Assembly (NCBI RefSeq): GCF_002362315.1
Contig: NZ_MTZV01000004.1
Span: 124,001 to 188,000 of the forward strand
Reading direction: 5' to 3'
Source of the DNA: Paraburkholderia acidicola
Lineage (GTDB): Bacteria; Pseudomonadota; Gammaproteobacteria; Burkholderiales; Burkholderiaceae
Length of the DNA: 64,000 nt
Below, in pieces: positions 46,920 through 56,709 of the stretch; the first letter of the stretch is position 1, and every line of letters starts with the position of its first letter. The notes under the pieces were generated by a model. The model searched no databases and had not been told where the DNA came from. It was given only the letters and a program-made list of their open reading frames with translations. Position numbers and translations under genes: made by a program.

Positions 46920-47467
46920 GATGGGTGATCCCTTTTTGTTTTTGGCTGCGACGCCGTTCGTTGTTGCAGGCATTCGACCGCAGTGTATGTATTCGGTTCG
47001 ATCTTTACCAGGTAAATGCTCAGTGCCTGGACCAACAACTGCGATTTTGCCCTCGCGACGCAGACGCCCACGTGCGGATCACCCCACCCCCGCCTTCCCA
47101 CGTGGTCACCCAACCGCGAGCACGCAGTGCGAGCGGGATGAATGACTGCCTTGTCACTACCGCCAAAGATGCGACGGATGATCTCGTCTCGGACCACTAA
47201 CGTTTCAGTGCGAGGACGACACTTAGGTGCGGGCCACGAAGGCTACACGCGGAAAAGACCAGGTAACGTCTCAAGCGGCTTTCTTTGCTTACTTTCTTTG
47301 CTCCCCCAAGGGGACTTCCTTCGGGGCGCGCGCAAAGAAAGTAAGTGCCGCCCCGCACAGGGGCAACGCCTGCGCCGCGAGGCGCTAACAAAGAGCCGCC
47401 TGCACAGGCAAACAAGAACCGACCGCGACGAGCAAACAACTAGCCGCCGGCGATGCCAATCAAACCC
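46920..47467. other. Long intergenic region with a dispersed repeat
   Basis: About 550 bp without a convincing gene. Short open frames occur on both strands but have the biased composition of repeat DNA. The right half holds a hairpin repeat (47288-47345) and the flanking CCGCCCCGCACAGGGGCAAC-type sequence commonly found between Burkholderia genes. Confidence 0.6.
47288..47345. repeat. Burkholderia-type dispersed hairpin repeat
   Basis: CTTACTTTCTTTGC (47288-47301) and GCAAAGAAAGTAAG (47332-47345) form a perfect 14-bp inverted repeat around a GC-rich centre that itself folds (CCCCAAGGGG). Flanking bases to about 47410 belong to the same element. Similar sequences recur many times in Burkholderiaceae genomes (recalled, not searched). 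Confidence 0.7.
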
Positions 47468-49792
47468 TTACTCAGCCGCCACCGGTCGCAACGTCAACAA
47501 CTTAAGCTTAGTATCCGGCAAACGCCCCTTCCGAGCCCGCTTCCCAACGTGCGGCGTCAAGGCAGCACCAGCAAACACCTCTTCATAGACCTTGCCACCG
47601 CGCCCGGTGCCGGACAACACCAGCCCCGCCTTCCCAATAGCCAGTGCCTGCACCAACGACTCATTCTCGTCGAGCCCCATCAGGATCACACCACGCCCCC
47701 CACCCGACAGCGTCTTCATCTCATCAAGCCCAAACACCAGCAACCGCCCGCCACTCGACAGACACGCAACCCGCGTCGCATCGGGCAACATCGGCATCGG
47801 CACGAGCGGCGTAGCACCCGCATCGATCGTCATGAACGACTTACCCGCCTTCACACGACTGACCATATCGCCAACCTTCGCGACAAAGCCGAACCCATTG
47901 CTCGAAGCAAGCAGCAGTTGCTGATCGGCGGGAGCCGCGTAGTAATGCATCAGATGAGAACCCGATTCGAGCTCGATCAGCGACGTAACCGGCACGCCGT
48001 CACCGCGACCGCCAGGCAACAGCGCCACAGCAACCGAATACACACGTCCGTTGCTACCCCACGCGACGAGCGTATCGGGCGTCCGGCATTGGAACGCCGC
48101 GTACAGACCATCGCCGGCCTTGAACGTGAAGCTCGCCGCATCGAGACCGTGGCCCTTCAGCGCACGAACCCAGCCACGCTGCGACACGACGACCGTAACC
48201 GGCTCATCGACAACGCGCACTTCAAAGACCGCGCGCTTTTCCTGCTGAATCAACGTACGGCGCTCGTCGCCGTACTGCTTCGCATCGCCTTCGATTTCAC
48301 GAATGATCAACCGCTTCATCGCCGGTTCGCTACCGAGCAGTTCCTCAAGCTTCGCTTTCTCGTCGCGCAGCTCGCCCAATTCCTTCTCGATCTTGATCTT
48401 CTCGAGGCGCGCGAGCTGGCGCAGCCGGATTTCGAGAATGTCTTCCGCCTGCCGGTCGCTCAGACCGAATGCGGCCATCAACGCGGGTTTTGGCTCGTCC
48501 GACTCACGGATGATACGAATCACCTCATCGATATTGAGGAAGACGATCATCCGCCCTTCGAGGATGTGGATCCGGTCGTCGACCTTGGTCAGCCGATACT
48601 GCGTGCGGCGCGTGACCGTGGCGAAACGGAAACCGATCCACTCGCGCAGGATTTCCGCGAGACCCTTCTGCCGCGGTCGGCCGTCTGCGCCGACCATCAC
48701 CAGGTTCAGCGAGGTATTCGATTCGAGGCTCGTATGCGCGAGCAACGTGTTGACGAACTCGGTCTGATCGACGCGGCTCGTCTTCGGTTCGAACACGATA
48801 CGCACCGGCGCGTCCTTGCCCGACTCGTCGCGCACCGCGTCGAGCAGCGCGAGCAGCGTCTGCTTCGTCTGGAGCTGTTCGGGCGTAAGCGTCTTCTTGC
48901 CGAGCTTGATCTTCGGATTGGTCTGCTCTTCGATTTCTTCGAGCACACGCTGGGCCGACGTGCCCGGCGGCAGTTCGGTGAAAACGAGCTGCCATTGTCC
49001 GCGGGCGAGATCTTCGATCTTCCAGCGTGCGCGCACCTTCAGGCTGCCGCGGCCGGTTTCGTAAGCCGCAGCGATCTCAGCTTCGCTAGAAATGATTTGG
49101 CCGCCGCCCGGAAAGTCCGGGCCCGGTACCAGCTGCATCAGTTCCGCGTGCTGCAACGCCGGCTGGCGGATCATCGCCACCGCCGCTGCGGCGACTTCAC
49201 GCAGGTTGTGCGACGGGATCTCGGTAGCAAGGCCGACCGCGATGCCCGATGCGCCGTTCAGCAGCAGAAACGGCAGGCGCGCGGGCAACAGCTTCGGTTC
49301 CTGGAACGAGCCGTCGTAGTTCGGCATGAAATCGACGGTGCCCTGATTGATTTCGTCGAGCAGCAGCTTCGAGATCGGCGTGAGGCGTGCTTCGGTATAG
49401 CGCATCGCCGCCGCGCCGTCGCCGTCACGCGAGCCGAAGTTACCCTGGCCGTCGATCAGCGGATAGCGCATCGAGAAGTCCTGCGCGAGACGCACGAGCG
49501 CGTCGTACGCAGACTGGTCGCCGTGCGGGTGATACTTGCCGAGCACATCGCCGACGACGCGCGCCGACTTCACCGGCTTCGCGTTATCGGCCAGTCCCAT
49601 CTCGTTCATGGCGAACAGGATGCGGCGCTGCACCGGCTTCTGGCCGTCGCTGACATCAGGCAGCGCGCGGCCCTTGACGACGCTTACCGCGTAGTCGAGA
49701 TACGCACGCTCCGCGTAGTTGCCGAGCGTGAGAAATTCGCCGTCGGGCGGCGCCACAGGTTCGGTGAAAAGATCAGGCGTGTTGTCGTCCAT
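47468..49792 (-). CDS. parC: DNA topoisomerase IV subunit A
   Basis: Subunit that cuts and rejoins DNA to separate linked daughter chromosomes. The 774-residue protein has the winged-helix/tower core with the catalytic Tyr132 in [10 protein letters not shown] and the QRDR region [15 protein letters not shown]. At the positions of E. coli Ser80 and Glu84 it has Gln93 and Asp97. The C-terminal beta-pinwheel repeats are shorter than in GyrA, as usual for ParC. It lies 76 bp after parE on the same strand, forming a parE-parC operon. Confidence 0.96.
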   Translation of the reverse strand: MDDNTPDLFTEPVAPPDGEFLTLGNYAERAYLDYAVSVVKGRALPDVSDGQKPVQRRILFAMNEMGLADNAKPVKSARVVGDVLGKYHPHGDQSAYDALVRLAQDFSMRYPLIDGQGNFGSRDGDGAAAMRYTEARLTPISKLLLDEINQGTVDFMPNYDGSFQEPKLLPARLPFLLLNGASGIAVGLATEIPSHNLREVAAAAVAMIRQPALQHAELMQLVPGPDFPGGGQIISSEAEIAAAYETGRGSLKVRARWKIEDLARGQWQLVFTELPPGTSAQRVLEEIEEQTNPKIKLGKKTLTPEQLQTKQTLLALLDAVRDESGKDAPVRIVFEPKTSRVDQTEFVNTLLAHTSLESNTSLNLVMVGADGRPRQKGLAEILREWIGFRFATVTRRTQYRLTKVDDRIHILEGRMIVFLNIDEVIRIIRESDEPKPALMAAFGLSDRQAEDILEIRLRQLARLEKIKIEKELGELRDEKAKLEELLGSEPAMKRLIIREIEGDAKQYGDERRTLIQQEKRAVFEVRVVDEPVTVVVSQRGWVRALKGHGLDAASFTFKAGDGLYAAFQCRTPDTLVAWGSNGRVYSVAVALLPGGRGDGVPVTSLIELESGSHLMHYYAAPADQQLLLASSNGFGFVAKVGDMVSRVKAGKSFMTIDAGATPLVPMPMLPDATRVACLSSGGRLLVFGLDEMKTLSGGGRGVILMGLDENESLVQALAIGKAGLVLSGTGRGGKVYEEVFAGAALTPHVGKRARKGRLPDTKLKLLTLRPVAAE

Positions 49793-49868
49793 CTAGATTC
49801 CGTATCCGTATTTGCTGTGAGTACCGAGCATGCGGCGCGCCAGTGTTCGCGCGGCCGGCACGCCGTAC

Positions 49869-51854
49869 TCAGATATCCGCTTCGACGTCGTTACCTTTTT
49901 CTTCGAGCCAGGTACGCCGCGACGCCGCTTCGCCCTTGCCCATCAGCATCGTCATCCGCGCGACAGTCGCATCGAAGTCGAGCTCGCCGAGCGCGACCGG
50001 CGACAGACGCCGCGTGTCCGGATTCATCGTCGTGTCCCACAACTGCTCGGCACTCATTTCGCCGAGGCCCTTGAAGCGGCTGATCGTCCATTGCGATTCG
50101 CGCACACCGTCCTTGCGCAGCTTGTCGAGAATCGCCTCAAGTTCGCCTTCGTCGAGCGCATAGAGTTTCTGCGCGGGCTTCTTGCCACGCGCGGGCGCGT
50201 CGACACGAAAGAGCGGCGGCCGCGCGACATGCACGTGACCGCGCTCGATCAGCAGTGGGAAGTGCTTGAAGAACAGCGTGAGCAGCAACACCTGGATGTG
50301 CGCGCCATCCACGTCCGCGTCCGACAGGATGCAGATCTTGCCGTAACGCAGATTGGACAGGTCGACCACGTCATCGGGGTTGTGCGGATCGACACCGATC
50401 GCCACCGAGATGTCATGCACTTCGTTGTTCGCGAACAACCGGTCGCGCTCGGTTTCCCACGTGTTCAGCACCTTGCCGCGCAGCGGCAGGATCGCCTGAT
50501 ACTCCTTGTCGCGCCCCATCTTCGCGGAGCCGCCCGCCGAATCGCCTTCGACGAGAAAGAGTTCGTTACGCGCGATATCAGTCGTTTCGCAATCGACGAG
50601 CTTGCCAGGCAGCACCGCAATACCCGAGCTCTTGCGTTTCTCGACTTTCTGACCGGCACGGGTGCGCGCCTGCGCCTGCTTGATGACGAGATCGGCGAGT
50701 TTTTTGCCGAGTTCGACGTGCTGGTTCAGCCACAGTTCGAGCGCCGGCCGCGTGAACGACGACACGAGTTTCACCGCGTCGCGACTATTCAGGCGCTCCT
50801 TGATCTGACCTTGGAACTGCGGGTCGAGCACCTTCGCCGACAACACAAACGACACACGCGCGAACACATCTTCGGCGAGCAGCTTCACGCCTTTCGGCTG
50901 CAGGTTGTGCAACTCGACGAAGCTCTTTACCGCCTGATAGAGACCGTCGCGCAGACCGGACTCGTGCGTGCCGCCGGCTGGCGTCGGAATCAGGTTCACG
51001 TACGATTCGCGCGTGAGCGGCCCTTCTTCGCTCCACGCAACGACCCACGCGGCGCCCTCGCCTTCAGCAAACGTTTCTTCGTTCGAACGCGAGTTTTCCG
51101 CATAGCGCTCGCCTTCGAAGACCGGAATCAGCAGATCGCTACCATCCAGTCCTTCCAGCAGATAGCCGCGCAAACCGTCTTCGTATTTCCATGTTTGCCG
51201 CTCGCCAGTCTTTTCGATGACGAGTGTCACCTCGACGCCGGGCAGCAGCACCGCCTTCGAGCGCAGCAGGCGCTGCAACTCGCCGACCGGCAGATTCGGT
51301 GAATCGAAGTATTTCGGATTCGCCCATGCGGTCACGCGCGTGCCCGATTTCTTGTCGCTCCGGCTGGCGTTGCGCACTTCGAGCGGACGCACGACATCGC
51401 CGTTCGCGAAACCGAGTTCGGCGATCTTGCCATCGCGCCAGACAGTGACATCGAGGCGCGTGGACAACGCGTTCGTCACCGACACCCCGACGCCGTGCAG
51501 ACCGCCCGAGAACGTGTACGCGCCGCCCGCAGCCTTGTCGAACTTGCCGCCAGCGTGCAGCCGCGTGTACACAATTTCGACGACCGGCACGCCTTCTTCG
51601 GGATGCAGGCCGAACGGGATGCCGCGGCCGTCATCGTCGACGGATACCGATTGATCCGCGTGCAGCGTGACCGTGATCTCCTTGCCGAAGCCGCCGAGCG
51701 CTTCATCCGACGCGTTATCGATGACTTCCTGGATGATGTGCAGCGGATTTTCGGTGCGCGTGTACATGCCGGGCCGCTGCTTGACCGGCTCCAGGCCCTT
51801 CAGCACCTTGATCGACGCTTCGCTATAAGTCGCGTTTGGCTTTTTCGTAGACAT
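49869..51854 (-). CDS. parE: DNA topoisomerase IV subunit B
   Basis: ATPase subunit of topoisomerase IV, 661 residues. GHKL ATPase motifs include DNASDEALGGFG and VDDDGRGIPFG, then SGGLHGVGVSVTNALS; the TOPRIM domain has LVEGDSAGGSAKMGRD and LSDADVDGAHIQ, and the C-terminus has RFKGLGEMSAEQLWDTTM. The ATG at 51854 (MSTKKPNATYSEA) is the family start; a long in-frame extension upstream overlaps the uup stop and is not conserved. It is followed by parC. Confidence 0.96.
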   Translation of the reverse strand: MSTKKPNATYSEASIKVLKGLEPVKQRPGMYTRTENPLHIIQEVIDNASDEALGGFGKEITVTLHADQSVSVDDDGRGIPFGLHPEEGVPVVEIVYTRLHAGGKFDKAAGGAYTFSGGLHGVGVSVTNALSTRLDVTVWRDGKIAELGFANGDVVRPLEVRNASRSDKKSGTRVTAWANPKYFDSPNLPVGELQRLLRSKAVLLPGVEVTLVIEKTGERQTWKYEDGLRGYLLEGLDGSDLLIPVFEGERYAENSRSNEETFAEGEGAAWVVAWSEEGPLTRESYVNLIPTPAGGTHESGLRDGLYQAVKSFVELHNLQPKGVKLLAEDVFARVSFVLSAKVLDPQFQGQIKERLNSRDAVKLVSSFTRPALELWLNQHVELGKKLADLVIKQAQARTRAGQKVEKRKSSGIAVLPGKLVDCETTDIARNELFLVEGDSAGGSAKMGRDKEYQAILPLRGKVLNTWETERDRLFANNEVHDISVAIGVDPHNPDDVVDLSNLRYGKICILSDADVDGAHIQVLLLTLFFKHFPLLIERGHVHVARPPLFRVDAPARGKKPAQKLYALDEGELEAILDKLRKDGVRESQWTISRFKGLGEMSAEQLWDTTMNPDTRRLSPVALGELDFDATVARMTMLMGKGEAASRRTWLEEKGNDVEADI

Positions 51855-52044
51855 GGCTTGCTTGGGTTCCGTCGAGCTTTCAAAAAACGAAACGAAACAA
51901 CGGAGTAAATGGGGTGCCCGCAGCGCGAGCAAACTGTTGCATTGCCGGCTGCCTGCACGCGAGGCAGCCTGTTCGCGGGGTATTTTACTGATTTCGATGC
52001 GACGGGCAATTCGACTATTAAAGACGGTTAAACCCGACTGCCTG

Positions 52045-53979
52045 TCACTTGCGCCGGCTCTCCAGCTCATCCCAGCGCTCCATCGCCGCCAGCAGCTCAC
52101 CGTCGATTGCGCCGTAGCGCTCAGTCAGCCGCGTGCCTTCCGACGCATCCTTCGCAAAAATCGAACCGTCTTCAAGCTGCGCGCCGATGGTTTTCTGCTC
52201 GGCCTCAAGCGCCGCGATCTGCGCGGGCAACGCCTCCAGCTCGCGCTGCTCCTTGAACGAGAGCTTCGCCACGCGCTGCGCATTGCGACCCGTCGCACTG
52301 TCTTTCTGCGCCGACTCCGGCGCGGCTTCCTTCGCCGGCTGCTTAAGCGCGTCGCGCGCGATCTGCGCAGACCGGTCGCGCTGCAGTTGCCAGTCGGTAA
52401 AGCCGCCAACGTATTCGCGCCACTTCCCCTCGCCCTCCGAGGCAATCACCGAAGTCACTACGTTGTCGAGAAACGCGCGATCGTGGCTCACGAGCAGCAC
52501 CGTACCGTCATAGTCCGTGAGCAGTTCTTCGAGTAGCTCGAGGGTGGGGATGTCGAGATCGTTGGTCGGTTCGTCGAGCACCAGCACGTTCGCGGGACGC
52601 GCGAACAGACGCGCGAGCAGCAGGCGGTTGCGCTCGCCGCCCGACAACGACTGCACCGGAGAACGGGCACGCTCGGGTGCGAACAGGAAATCGCCGAGAT
52701 AGCTCATCACGTGCTTGCGCGTGCCGTTGACCTCGACCCAGTCGCTACCAGGGCTGATGGTATCGGCAACGCTCTTGTCCAGATCGAGCTGCGCGCGCAT
52801 CTGGTCGAAGTAAGCAACCTGCAGGTTGGTACCGATGCGCACCGTCCCGTCGTCCGGCGTGAGTTCACCGAGGATCAGCTTCAGCAGCGTCGTCTTGCCC
52901 GCACCGTTCGGCCCGACAAAACCGATCTTGTCGCCGCGCATCACCGTCGCGGTGAATTCGTCGATCACCGTGCGCGCGCCGTAGCGCTTCGTCACGTCGG
53001 TCAGCTCCGCGACGATCTTGCCGGACTTCTCGCCTTGCCCGACATCGAGCCTGACATTGCCCTGTACATTGCGGCGATCCGCGCGTTCGTTACGCATCTG
53101 CACGAGCCGCGCGATCCGGCCGACGCTGCGTGTGCGACGCGCTTCGACGCCCTTGCGAATCCACACTTCTTCCTGCGCGAGCAGCTTGTCAAACTTGTCG
53201 TTTTCGACCCGCTCCACTTCGAGTTGCTGCGCCTTGCGCGTCTGGTAGGCGGAGAAATTACCCGGATACGACAGCAGACGGCCGCGGTCCAGGTCGACGA
53301 TGCGGGTCGCGACGCGATCGAGAAACGCGCGATCGTGGGTAATGAAGAACAGTCCTGCGCGCTGCGAGACCAGCAGATCCTCGAGCCAGCGGATGCCTTC
53401 AAAGTCGAGATGGTTGGTCGGCTCGTCGAGCAGCAGCACATCGGGCTGCACGACAAGTGCGCGCGCCAGTGCGACGCGCTTCTTCATGCCGCCAGACAAC
53501 GCGCTGACCCGCGCATCGCCGTCGAGACCGATCTGCGCAAGCGTGGTTTCGACGCGATTGCGCCAGTTCCAGGCATCGATTGAATCGAGCGACGACTGCA
53601 GCGTGTTCATGCGTGCGAGCAGTGCGTCGTGCTCCGCGCCCTCGGGCACGTCGGCGAGCCGGTGCGCGACCTCGTCGTATTCGTCGAGCAGCGCGCGCGC
53701 CTCGGTCAGCCCCGCGGCAACCGCGTCGAACACCGACACATCGATGTCGAACTCGGGCTCCTGCGGCACATAGACGGTGGTGAGATGCTGCTGACGCGTG
53801 ATGAGGCCGTCGTCGGGCTTCGTCAGATCCGCGACGATTTTCAGCAGCGACGACTTGCCCGCGCCGTTACGGCCGATCAGACCGACGCGCTCCCCCGCTT
53901 CCAGCGAGAAATCGGCGTGATCGAGCAATGCGACGTGACCGAACGCGAGTTGCGCGCCGGTAATGGTGTAAAGCGACAT
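52045..53979 (-). CDS. uup: ABC-F ATPase, Uup type
   Basis: Soluble double ABC protein of 644 residues without membrane segments. Walker A motifs are GRNGAGKS and GPNGAGKT, signatures LSGGMKKR and LSGGERNR, and both DEPTNHLD/DEPTNDLD Walker B motifs are present. The C-terminal 80 residues form a charged coiled coil (FKEQRELEALPAQIAALEAE), typical of Uup. ABC-F proteins act on ribosomes; E. coli Uup also affects transposon excision and recombination. It precedes parE by 190 bp. Confidence 0.93.
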   Translation of the reverse strand: MSLYTITGAQLAFGHVALLDHADFSLEAGERVGLIGRNGAGKSSLLKIVADLTKPDDGLITRQQHLTTVYVPQEPEFDIDVSVFDAVAAGLTEARALLDEYDEVAHRLADVPEGAEHDALLARMNTLQSSLDSIDAWNWRNRVETTLAQIGLDGDARVSALSGGMKKRVALARALVVQPDVLLLDEPTNHLDFEGIRWLEDLLVSQRAGLFFITHDRAFLDRVATRIVDLDRGRLLSYPGNFSAYQTRKAQQLEVERVENDKFDKLLAQEEVWIRKGVEARRTRSVGRIARLVQMRNERADRRNVQGNVRLDVGQGEKSGKIVAELTDVTKRYGARTVIDEFTATVMRGDKIGFVGPNGAGKTTLLKLILGELTPDDGTVRIGTNLQVAYFDQMRAQLDLDKSVADTISPGSDWVEVNGTRKHVMSYLGDFLFAPERARSPVQSLSGGERNRLLLARLFARPANVLVLDEPTNDLDIPTLELLEELLTDYDGTVLLVSHDRAFLDNVVTSVIASEGEGKWREYVGGFTDWQLQRDRSAQIARDALKQPAKEAAPESAQKDSATGRNAQRVAKLSFKEQRELEALPAQIAALEAEQKTIGAQLEDGSIFAKDASEGTRLTERYGAIDGELLAAMERWDELESRRK

Positions 53980-54164
53980 GGAGAATTAAGAGAACCTGCG
54001 ATGAATCGGAACCGCTCATTGTACCGGTCGGGCGAGGCGCCGCCGCTTCGTCCGAAAGGCCGGGGTCGCCTGGGCGGCCATTGGGGATACGTGCGGGCTC
54101 CGGTTGGGGTGGTTCTGCGGGCGGTGGGTGGGACGTTATGCGGATTGTGCGCCAGACTGCAACG

Positions 54165-54198
54165 GGATAAGCCGCAACGCCAGAGTTGCGGCTTATCC
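54165..54198 (-). terminator. Hairpin after the DUF4399 gene
   Basis: Perfect 14-bp inverted repeat GGATAAGCCGCAAC / GTTGCGGCTTATCC with a 6-base loop, just past the DUF4399 stop on the minus strand. No T-run follows. Confidence 0.7.
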
Positions 54199-54211
54199 GC
54201 GGAAAGCGGTG

Positions 54212-54613
54212 TTACTGCACGTGCACGGTGATGGTCTGGCTCCACTCGGGGCCGTACGACCGGTGCGCGCCGTCGCCGAATTGCAGGGTCAATGTGTGGT
54301 CGCCAGGCGGCAGCGTAATATCGGTTTCCGTCTGGCCCTTGCCGAAATGCAGCGACGTGGCCGTGGCGGGAATCACCTGATCCTTCGGCAACGGCTGACC
54401 GTCGATCAGCAGATGATGATGGCCGGTGCCTTCCGCGATAGTCCCGGCCGGCACGACTTTCATGCCATCGATACCGAACTGCACATGCACCGGATTGCTC
54501 ACGGTGGCGCCGTCCTTCGGCGCGACAAAGAAGACGCCTTCAGCCTGCGCAACGCCCGACACAGCGAGCAAGCCGGCGAGCGCAGCACTGGCCAACCATT
54601 TGTTGTTGAACAT
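54212..54613 (-). CDS. DUF4399 periplasmic protein
   Basis: A 133-residue exported protein. The signal peptide MFNNKWLASAALAGLLAVSG ends AQAEG; the mature part has FVAPKDGATVSNPVHVQFGIDGM, GTGHHHLLIDGQPLP and DITLPPGDHTLTLQFGDG, the DUF4399 family signature with its HHH motif. The fold is an immunoglobulin-like sandwich; the His cluster may bind metal (inference). GGAG precedes the ATG. Confidence 0.87.
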   Translation of the reverse strand: MFNNKWLASAALAGLLAVSGVAQAEGVFFVAPKDGATVSNPVHVQFGIDGMKVVPAGTIAEGTGHHHLLIDGQPLPKDQVIPATATSLHFGKGQTETDITLPPGDHTLTLQFGDGAHRSYGPEWSQTITVHVQ

Positions 54614-54847
54614 GTTCTTCTCCTGTAGGAAAGCGGCGTTGCGCCTTGCGTGTCCGCCGTAGAGGCGCGTAGGCAGCACACATGGGCGATCGTTGCGAGA
54701 GGCCGCGCCGCACAGGATACACCGGGGATGTGGCGGGGATCGGCGTACCGAGGATGGTTAGTGTTTTCGGTAATCGCGGCATCGTGGACAACCAGATATG
54801 CAACAACGTGCGCCCGGAACGCATCGTCGGGTAGGCTGAGCATGTCT

Positions 54848-54877
54848 TTGACTTTCATGTATCCATAGGGATACAAT
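54848..54877 (+). promoter_or_regulatory. Promoter and operator of the higBA-type module
   Basis: TTGACT (54848-54853) and TACAAT (54872-54877) with an 18-bp spacer form a good sigma-70 promoter. The dyad TGTATCC-ATAG-GGATACA (54858-54875) overlaps the -10 element and is a likely antitoxin operator. A start point near 54884 puts the toxin ATG at 54885 at or next to the first base of the message. Confidence 0.7.
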
Positions 54878-54884
54878 GCATCAC

Positions 54885-55181
54885 ATGAACACGATCCACA
54901 GTACCGACGAATTCAATGCATGGGTTGACGGCATCAAGGACTTGAAAGCACGTGCTGCGATCTATGTGCGCATCCGACGTGCAGAGGCAGGAAATTTCGG
55001 CGAATTCAAGGTTTTGACCGATGGCGTTTCGGAAATGAAAATCGACGTCGGTCAGGGGTATCGCGTGTACTTTGCTCGCGAGGGACGGGTCACCTATCTC
55101 CTGCTTTGCGGTGGCGACAAGTCAACGCAAAAAGCAGACATCAAACATGCCGTGAAGCTGTGGAAGGAAATTCAAGAGTAA
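54885..55181 (+). CDS. HigB/RelE-type toxin
   Basis: A 98-residue toxin of the RelE/HigB (Gp49-like) family: STDEFNAWVDGIKDLKARAAIYVRI, then GNFGEFKVLTDGVSEMKIDVGQGYRVYFAREG and YLLLCGGDKSTQKADIKHAVKL, the family C-terminus with the catalytic Lys/Arg region. It should cut mRNA at the ribosome. ATG 54885 (MNTIHST) is preferred because the promoter -10 ends at 54877; the in-frame ATG at 54876 overlaps the -10. The antitoxin gene follows, toxin first, as in higBA. Confidence 0.9.
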   Translation: MNTIHSTDEFNAWVDGIKDLKARAAIYVRIRRAEAGNFGEFKVLTDGVSEMKIDVGQGYRVYFAREGRVTYLLLCGGDKSTQKADIKHAVKLWKEIQE

Positions 55182-55205
55182 TGTGGTTTCGCAATGGAGT
55201 GCGAT

Positions 55206-55505
55206 ATGACCAAAGTTAAAATTTCACGTTTCGACGTTGCTGAACATCTCGATAGCGAGGAGATGATCGCCGCATACCTTAATGCCGCTCTGGAAGAAGG
55301 AGATTCTGACCTTCTCATGGCTGCAATTGCCGACGTGGCGAAAGCCCGCGGCGTGGCAAAAGTGGCCGAGGACGCCGGGCTAGGTCGCGAGAGCTTATAC
55401 AAGACGCTGAAACCTGGCTCGAAGCCACAACTCGGGACCGTCCTGAAGCTCCTGCGTGCACTTGGGATCAAGCTGAACGCGTTGCCAGAGGCCTCGCACA
55501 CCTGA
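55206..55505 (+). CDS. HigA-type antitoxin (addiction module antidote)
   Basis: A 99-residue helix-turn-helix protein starting MTKVKISRFDVAEHLDSEEMIAAYL with the DNA-binding part RGVAKVAEDAGLGRESLYKTLKPG and the ending LLRALGIKLNALPE. It matches the addiction-module antidote family paired with HigB-like toxins. It should bind the toxin and repress the promoter dyad upstream. ATG 55206 follows GGAG, 24 bp after the toxin stop. Confidence 0.92.
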   Translation: MTKVKISRFDVAEHLDSEEMIAAYLNAALEEGDSDLLMAAIADVAKARGVAKVAEDAGLGRESLYKTLKPGSKPQLGTVLKLLRALGIKLNALPEASHT

Positions 55506-55633
55506 CACCACCGATACCCCAAAAATCTGGCTTCTCCTGAGCAACCATGGGAAATGACGGCGGCAAAAAAGCACCGTAGTGCAACGGATACAGTGCTTTT
55601 CTCGGCAAACTTGGGAGATGTTGAGAGTCAGAC

Positions 55634-55708
55634 TGGTCCCCCCGACAGGAATCGAACCTGTATCTAGCGCTTAGGAGGCACTTGTTCTATCCATTGAACT
55701 ACGGGGAG
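55634..55708 (-). tRNA. tRNA-Arg (anticodon CCT)
   Basis: Minus-strand tRNA of 75 nt with encoded CCA (TGG at 55634-55636 on the plus strand). Acceptor stem CTCCCCG pairs with CGGGGGG with one wobble; the D-arm GTTC...GAAC, anticodon stem AGTGC/GCGCT with loop CTCCTAA (anticodon CCT at 55675-55673) and T-arm ACAGG-TTCGATT-CCTGT are all present. It lies downstream of the higBA-type module, at a tRNA site of the kind used for island integration. Confidence 0.95.
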
Positions 55709-55932
55709 AAAACCACAGCGAGCAAGAGCACCGGGCGACGAAAACCAGATGCCCTGCGTCCCGGATAAACAGCTACGTTCCTAAGTGCATCATCGTAGCG
55801 TGGGACAGCTTCGTGTCGGCGGGAAGAGACCGCACCGAACGCGAATCGCGCCGCAGGGGCCAGAGTATAGCAAACGCGCCCGCACACGAAAATGGCACCC
55901 GACACGCACACTTCACCGCTACCATCCGCAGC

Positions 55933-56679
55933 ATGACAGCGACCAATACGCTCTATACCGACCCACGTCTCGTCGCGCTTTACGACACGCTCAATCCCTT
56001 CGGCGCCGACACCGGGTTCTATCTGGCGCTCGCCGCGTCGCTGCGAGCAAGCCATATCGTCGACATCGGCTGCGGCACGGGCCTTCTCACCTGCGAACTC
56101 GCGCGGCGCGGCCATGCGGTGACGGGTATCGATCCGGCGCGCGCCATGCTCGACGTCGCGCGTCGTCGCCCGGGCGGCGAGCGTGTGCAATGGATAGAAG
56201 GTGACGCACAGCAAGCCAGCGATACGCAGGCCGACCTCGCGTTAATGACAGGTCACGTCGCGCAGGTATTCGTTGACGATCTGGACTGGCGGGCAACCCT
56301 TGCCGCCGCATATCGTACGTTACGGCCGGGCGGCCGTCTCGCATTCGAAAGCCGTCATCCGCAATCCGCGCCATGGAAGGCATGGACGCCGGAAGCGTCG
56401 CTACGTCGGATCAGCGTCGACGGCGACAACACGGTCAAGGTATGGCACGAACTCATCGAGGTAAGCGGCGAGTGCGTGCGCTTTGTCACGCACTATCAGT
56501 TCGATGCGACCGGAGAGGAGCTGGTCTCGGCCAGCGAATTGCGCTTTCGCTCGCAGTCCACGCTCGCGCAGACGCTCACGGATTCAGGTTTCTCGATCGC
56601 GCATTGGTACGGCGACTGGTCGGGCGCGCCGGTCGACGAGCAGAGCCGCGAATTGATCGTGATTGCAGTGCGCGATTAA
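55933..56679 (+). CDS. Class I SAM-dependent methyltransferase
   Basis: A 248-residue methyltransferase. Motif I is HIVDIGCGTGLLTCELARRGH, motif II VTGIDPARAMLDVARR, and motif post-I/IV is in ALMTGHVAQVFVDD, then LRPGGRLAFESRHP. The C-terminal third is a beta-rich substrate lid. Substrate is unknown; it resembles small-molecule methyltransferases of the YcgJ/BioC-like group. ATG 55933 (MTATNTLYTDPRLVAL) begins the conserved part. Confidence 0.9.
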   Translation: MTATNTLYTDPRLVALYDTLNPFGADTGFYLALAASLRASHIVDIGCGTGLLTCELARRGHAVTGIDPARAMLDVARRRPGGERVQWIEGDAQQASDTQADLALMTGHVAQVFVDDLDWRATLAAAYRTLRPGGRLAFESRHPQSAPWKAWTPEASLRRISVDGDNTVKVWHELIEVSGECVRFVTHYQFDATGEELVSASELRFRSQSTLAQTLTDSGFSIAHWYGDWSGAPVDEQSRELIVIAVRD

Positions 56680-56709
56680 AGCACCACGTCCACGTCAAAA
56701 ACGCGAGAC

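Noticed and set aside
47197..47439. 80-residue minus-strand frame in the long intergenic region
   Set aside because: It translates the dispersed hairpin repeat; such frames are frequently over-annotated in Burkholderia.
47453..50074. Very long open frame on the plus strand opposite parC and parE
   Set aside because: It is a GC-rich codon-position shadow of parC; the minus-strand product has complete topoisomerase IV motifs and the antisense frame has a low-complexity Arg/His/Gln composition.
54499..54876. 125-residue minus-strand frame between DUF4399 and the toxin
   Set aside because: It overlaps the start of the DUF4399 gene and crosses the toxin promoter, and no family similarity is visible.
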